Assembly: GCA_017558545.1 (NCBI GenBank)
Contig: JAFYUG010000227.1
Coordinates: forward strand, 1 to 8,281
Origin: Oscillospiraceae bacterium
Lineage (GTDB): Bacteria > Bacillota > Clostridia > Oscillospirales > Oscillospiraceae
Reading direction: 5' to 3'
Length of the DNA stretch: 8,281 nt
Part shown: positions 6,480-8,281 of the stretch, one piece after another
Numbering within the stretch: the stretch's first letter is position 1
Layout of the letters: each line of letters starts with the position of its first letter
Position numbers and translations under genes: made by a program
The notes under the pieces: generated by a model
Seen by the model: the letters and a program-made list of their open reading frames with translations, nothing else
Database searches by the model: none
Told to the model about the DNA's origin: nothing

Positions 6480-7946
6480 ATGAGCAATGAAAAGAAACTC
6501 GGCTACCACGGCCCCCGCGGCATGGTACGCTATGACATTCCCCCCGCTCCCGAAAGCGACAAGCGCTTTACTCCCGGAATAAAGACCATCACCGAAGCTC
6601 AGCGCGAGACCAAGGTTCTCAATGAAGCCGATGTTATCGTTGTCGGCGGCGGCCCCGGCGGCGTTGCAGCCGCCATCACCGCAGCACGCAGCGGCGCACG
6701 CACCGTGCTTATCGAGCGCTATGGCCATCTGGGCGGCATGGCAACCGGCGGCCTTGTAAACATCATCCCCAACATGGGCGACGTTTACGGCAACCACCTC
6801 ATCGGCGGATTCTGCCATGAGTTCATCCAGCGCCTTCAGGCTCAGGATGCAGCCTTTGCTCCCGCTCCTGCCCAGTGGGGCAGCACCGAGCCTCAGGTTC
6901 TGAAGTATTATAAGGATGCTTCCTTCCATCATTTCTTCGTGAGAAGAAATGCCGAAGGCAAGGAATGCCTTGTTTACTCCGCTATTCTCGATCCCGAAAT
7001 CGGCAAGAACGAGCTTAACCGCATGGCCATGGAAGCCGGCGTAAAGCTGCTGCTCCATTCCTGGGTCAGCGACGTTGTTATGGAAGGCGACACCGTTAAG
7101 GGCGTTATTTTCCAGAGCAAGTCCGGCCGTCAGGCTGTTCTTGGCAAGGTTATCATCGACTGCACCGGCGACGGCGACCTGCTGCCCTTCTCCGGCGCTG
7201 AGAGCGAAGACTATATCGATCCCGACTTCCGCATCACCCATCTCTGCTTCGGCGTATGGATTGGCGGCGTTGAGTTCCGCGCATTCGATAAGTTTATGTC
7301 CGCTCAGCCCGATGACTATACCCAGCTGATGAACGACCTCTATGATAACGGCCTCTATGTTGGCTTCTTCAGAGGTATGCTGAAGAATCAGGAGAACATG
7401 GCATGGCTCCATCCCCATTTCAAGACCAAGTGCCAGACCGACGTTGAAGAAATGAGCCGCATGGATGTTGCAGGCCGCGAAAAGGCTGTTAAGACCTGGG
7501 AACTTCTCCGCGACCGTGCACCCGGCTTCGAGAAGAGCTACATCATGCTCACCGGTCCCCAACTGGGCACCACCGGCGGACGCAGACTGGTTGGCCAGTA
7601 TTCTCTCCGCGAGAGCGATCTCTACCGCACCGAGCCCTTCGAGGACACCATTGCTATCTTCGCCAACAATGACCGCGCAGAAGAGAGCCTGAAGTTCAAC
7701 AAGATATACGTTCCTTACCGCGCACTGCTGCCCAAGGACGTAAAGGGTCTTATGGTTGCCTGCCGCGCCTTCTCCTCTGACGATGTGGCAAACACCTACT
7801 TCAACCTCATCCCCCACTGCATGTGCTTCGGTCAGGCAGCGGGCGCTGCCGCAGCCATCGCTGTGGAAAAGGGCATTGATGTGAAGGATGTTCCCTATGC
7901 CGAACTGAAAGCAAAGCTCATCGAGGGCGGCGCAATCCTTCCCTGA
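6480..7946 (+). CDS. FAD-dependent oxidoreductase (FAD_oxidored family), substrate unknown
   Basis: This is a 488-residue cytoplasmic flavoprotein; no signal peptide or membrane helix is seen. After a ~50-residue N-terminal extension comes a Rossmann FAD-binding fold: ADVIVVGGGPGGVAAA, with G56xG58xxG61, and the ribose-binding acidic residue at the end of the second strand (VLIER, E79). HLGGMATGG follows, typical of the Pfam FAD_oxidored group (also found in HdrA-like and related flavoproteins). A second conserved block, GTTGGRRLVGQYSLRESD, lies near residues 360-377. The C-terminal FAD-closing motif is around GLMVACRAFSSDD and CMCFGQAAGAAAA. No CxxC clusters for Fe-S centres are evident, so electrons probably pass to or from another protein. 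It has its own strong promoter and is followed by a hairpin and then a second flavoprotein gene in the same direction. The family is secure. Reaction and substrate are not readable from the sequence. Confidence 0.88.
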   Translation: MSNEKKLGYHGPRGMVRYDIPPAPESDKRFTPGIKTITEAQRETKVLNEADVIVVGGGPGGVAAAITAARSGARTVLIERYGHLGGMATGGLVNIIPNMGDVYGNHLIGGFCHEFIQRLQAQDAAFAPAPAQWGSTEPQVLKYYKDASFHHFFVRRNAEGKECLVYSAILDPEIGKNELNRMAMEAGVKLLLHSWVSDVVMEGDTVKGVIFQSKSGRQAVLGKVIIDCTGDGDLLPFSGAESEDYIDPDFRITHLCFGVWIGGVEFRAFDKFMSAQPDDYTQLMNDLYDNGLYVGFFRGMLKNQENMAWLHPHFKTKCQTDVEEMSRMDVAGREKAVKTWELLRDRAPGFEKSYIMLTGPQLGTTGGRRLVGQYSLRESDLYRTEPFEDTIAIFANNDRAEESLKFNKIYVPYRALLPKDVKGLMVACRAFSSDDVANTYFNLIPHCMCFGQAAGAAAAIAVEKGIDVKDVPYAELKAKLIEGGAILP

Positions 7947-7969
7947 CACAAAATAAATACTTAAAATCC

Positions 7970-8006
7970 AAAGCCCCTTATGATAAAAACTATCTTAAGG
8001 GGCTTT
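7970..8006 (+). terminator. Strong intergenic hairpin, terminator or transcript-processing element
   Basis: Perfect 11-base arms AAAGCCCCTTA (7970-7980) and TAAGGGGCTTT (7996-8006) can extend through a T-T mismatch into GATA/TATC (7982-7985 with 7991-7994), leaving the 5-base loop AAAAC. Only TTT then GCCTC follows on the plus strand, so the U-tract is weak. It may terminate only partly, allowing reduced expression of the next gene, or protect the upstream mRNA end. Confidence 0.65.
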
Positions 8007-8030
8007 GCCTCAATTACCTAATCTCTTTGA

Positions 8031-8037
8031 AAGGGGG
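8031..8037 (+). promoter_or_regulatory. Ribosome binding site of the FAD-linked oxidase gene
   Basis: AAGGGGG lies 6 bases before ATG 8044. An in-frame ATG at 8038 directly touches the site and is too close, so 8044 is the likely start. Confidence 0.75.
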
Positions 8038-8043
8038 ATGCTT

Positions 8044-8281
8044 ATGCATTATCCCGAAAATTTAGCTCAGCTGAAGGAAATAATCACCTCCGCAAGGGAG
8101 AGAAAAGTGGGTCTTGTGCCCCGCAGCAGCAGCGGTGAGAGCATCCACGGCGCATCTGTCAATGAAGCCGCCGAGATAGTTTCCTTTGAAAAAATGAATA
8201 AAATCATGGCCGTAAACCGCCATGACAGATATATCCGCGTCCAGTCCGGCGTTACTTTCGCCCAGCTTCTGCCTGAGGTGG
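8044..8281 (+). CDS. FAD-linked oxidase of the GlcD/VAO (FAD_binding_4) type, 3'-truncated by the window
   Basis: The 79 visible codons form the start of a PCMH-type FAD-binding domain, as in glycolate and D-lactate oxidase subunits. The protein begins MHYPENLAQLKEIITSA. The segment LVPRSSSGESIHGASV (about 25-40) occupies the position of the glycine-rich pyrophosphate loop and resembles the SSG...HG variant of some anaerobe FAD-linked oxidases more than the classical PRGGGT form. EIVSFEKMNKIMAVN then matches the vvdlsrMnkI strand-helix, and YIRVQSGVTFAQL matches the conserved V-x-x-G-V-T-x-x-x-L element. It lies 97 bases after the FAD-dependent oxidoreductase in the same orientation with a good ribosome site, which suggests a shared redox pathway. 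Absence of a strong promoter in the gap favours read-through past the hairpin. The catalytic C-terminal domain is outside the window, so substrate class cannot be inferred. Confidence 0.8.
   Translation, partial: MHYPENLAQLKEIITSARERKVGLVPRSSSGESIHGASVNEAAEIVSFEKMNKIMAVNRHDRYIRVQSGVTFAQLLPEV

Noticed and set aside
6402..7949. 515-codon minus-strand open frame covering the flavoprotein gene
   Set aside because: It lies opposite a gene with clear FAD motifs, promoter and ribosome site. Its composition (Ala, Gly, His, Cys-rich) is that of an antisense shadow.

Overview
The window appears to hold DNA from two unrelated gut-type bacteria joined at about position 3096-3113. The left part (1-~3110) looks like Bacteroidota. 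It has secreted carbohydrate-active enzymes, no Shine-Dalgarno sequence ahead of the rhamnosidase start, and a codon and base composition visibly less G+C-rich than the right part. The right part (~3111-8281) looks like a Firmicutes/Clostridia genome. It has strong AAGGAGG-type ribosome sites, a consensus sigma-A promoter, a YczE/YitT-like membrane protein, and codons rich in GGC, GCC and CCC. The join cuts a GH78 alpha-L-rhamnosidase in the middle of its catalytic barrel and a membrane protein in its N-terminal half. A chimeric (mis-assembled) metagenomic contig is the simplest reading.

Left part: a 5'-truncated GH99-like (WbsX-type) glycan-active protein (1-1008); a short signal-peptide ORF that looks like a gene remnant (1027-1290); a gene-free stretch (1291-1480); and an alpha-L-rhamnosidase from 1481 that stops at the junction. 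The layout would fit a fragment of a polysaccharide-utilisation locus acting on a rhamnose-containing plant or host glycan. No SusC/SusD genes or regulators are visible.

Right part: the C-terminal ~150 residues of a YczE-like membrane protein (to 3572); a bidirectional terminator (3581-3620) shared with a convergent minus-strand operon; and that operon, tldD-pmbA (6296 down to 3622), encoding a TldD/TldE-type metalloprotease pair joined by an ATGA overlap. A compact divergent promoter region (6297-6479) then drives tldD leftward and a flavoprotein oxidoreductase rightward (6480-7946). After a hairpin (7970-8006), a GlcD-like FAD-linked oxidase begins (8044) and runs off the window. The two flavoproteins may form a redox module, but their substrate cannot be read from the sequence.

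I found no RNA genes, CRISPR arrays, complete mobile elements or clearly new defence or biosynthetic system. The most consequential observation is the inter-phylum junction, which should be settled before any neighbourhood spanning it is interpreted.
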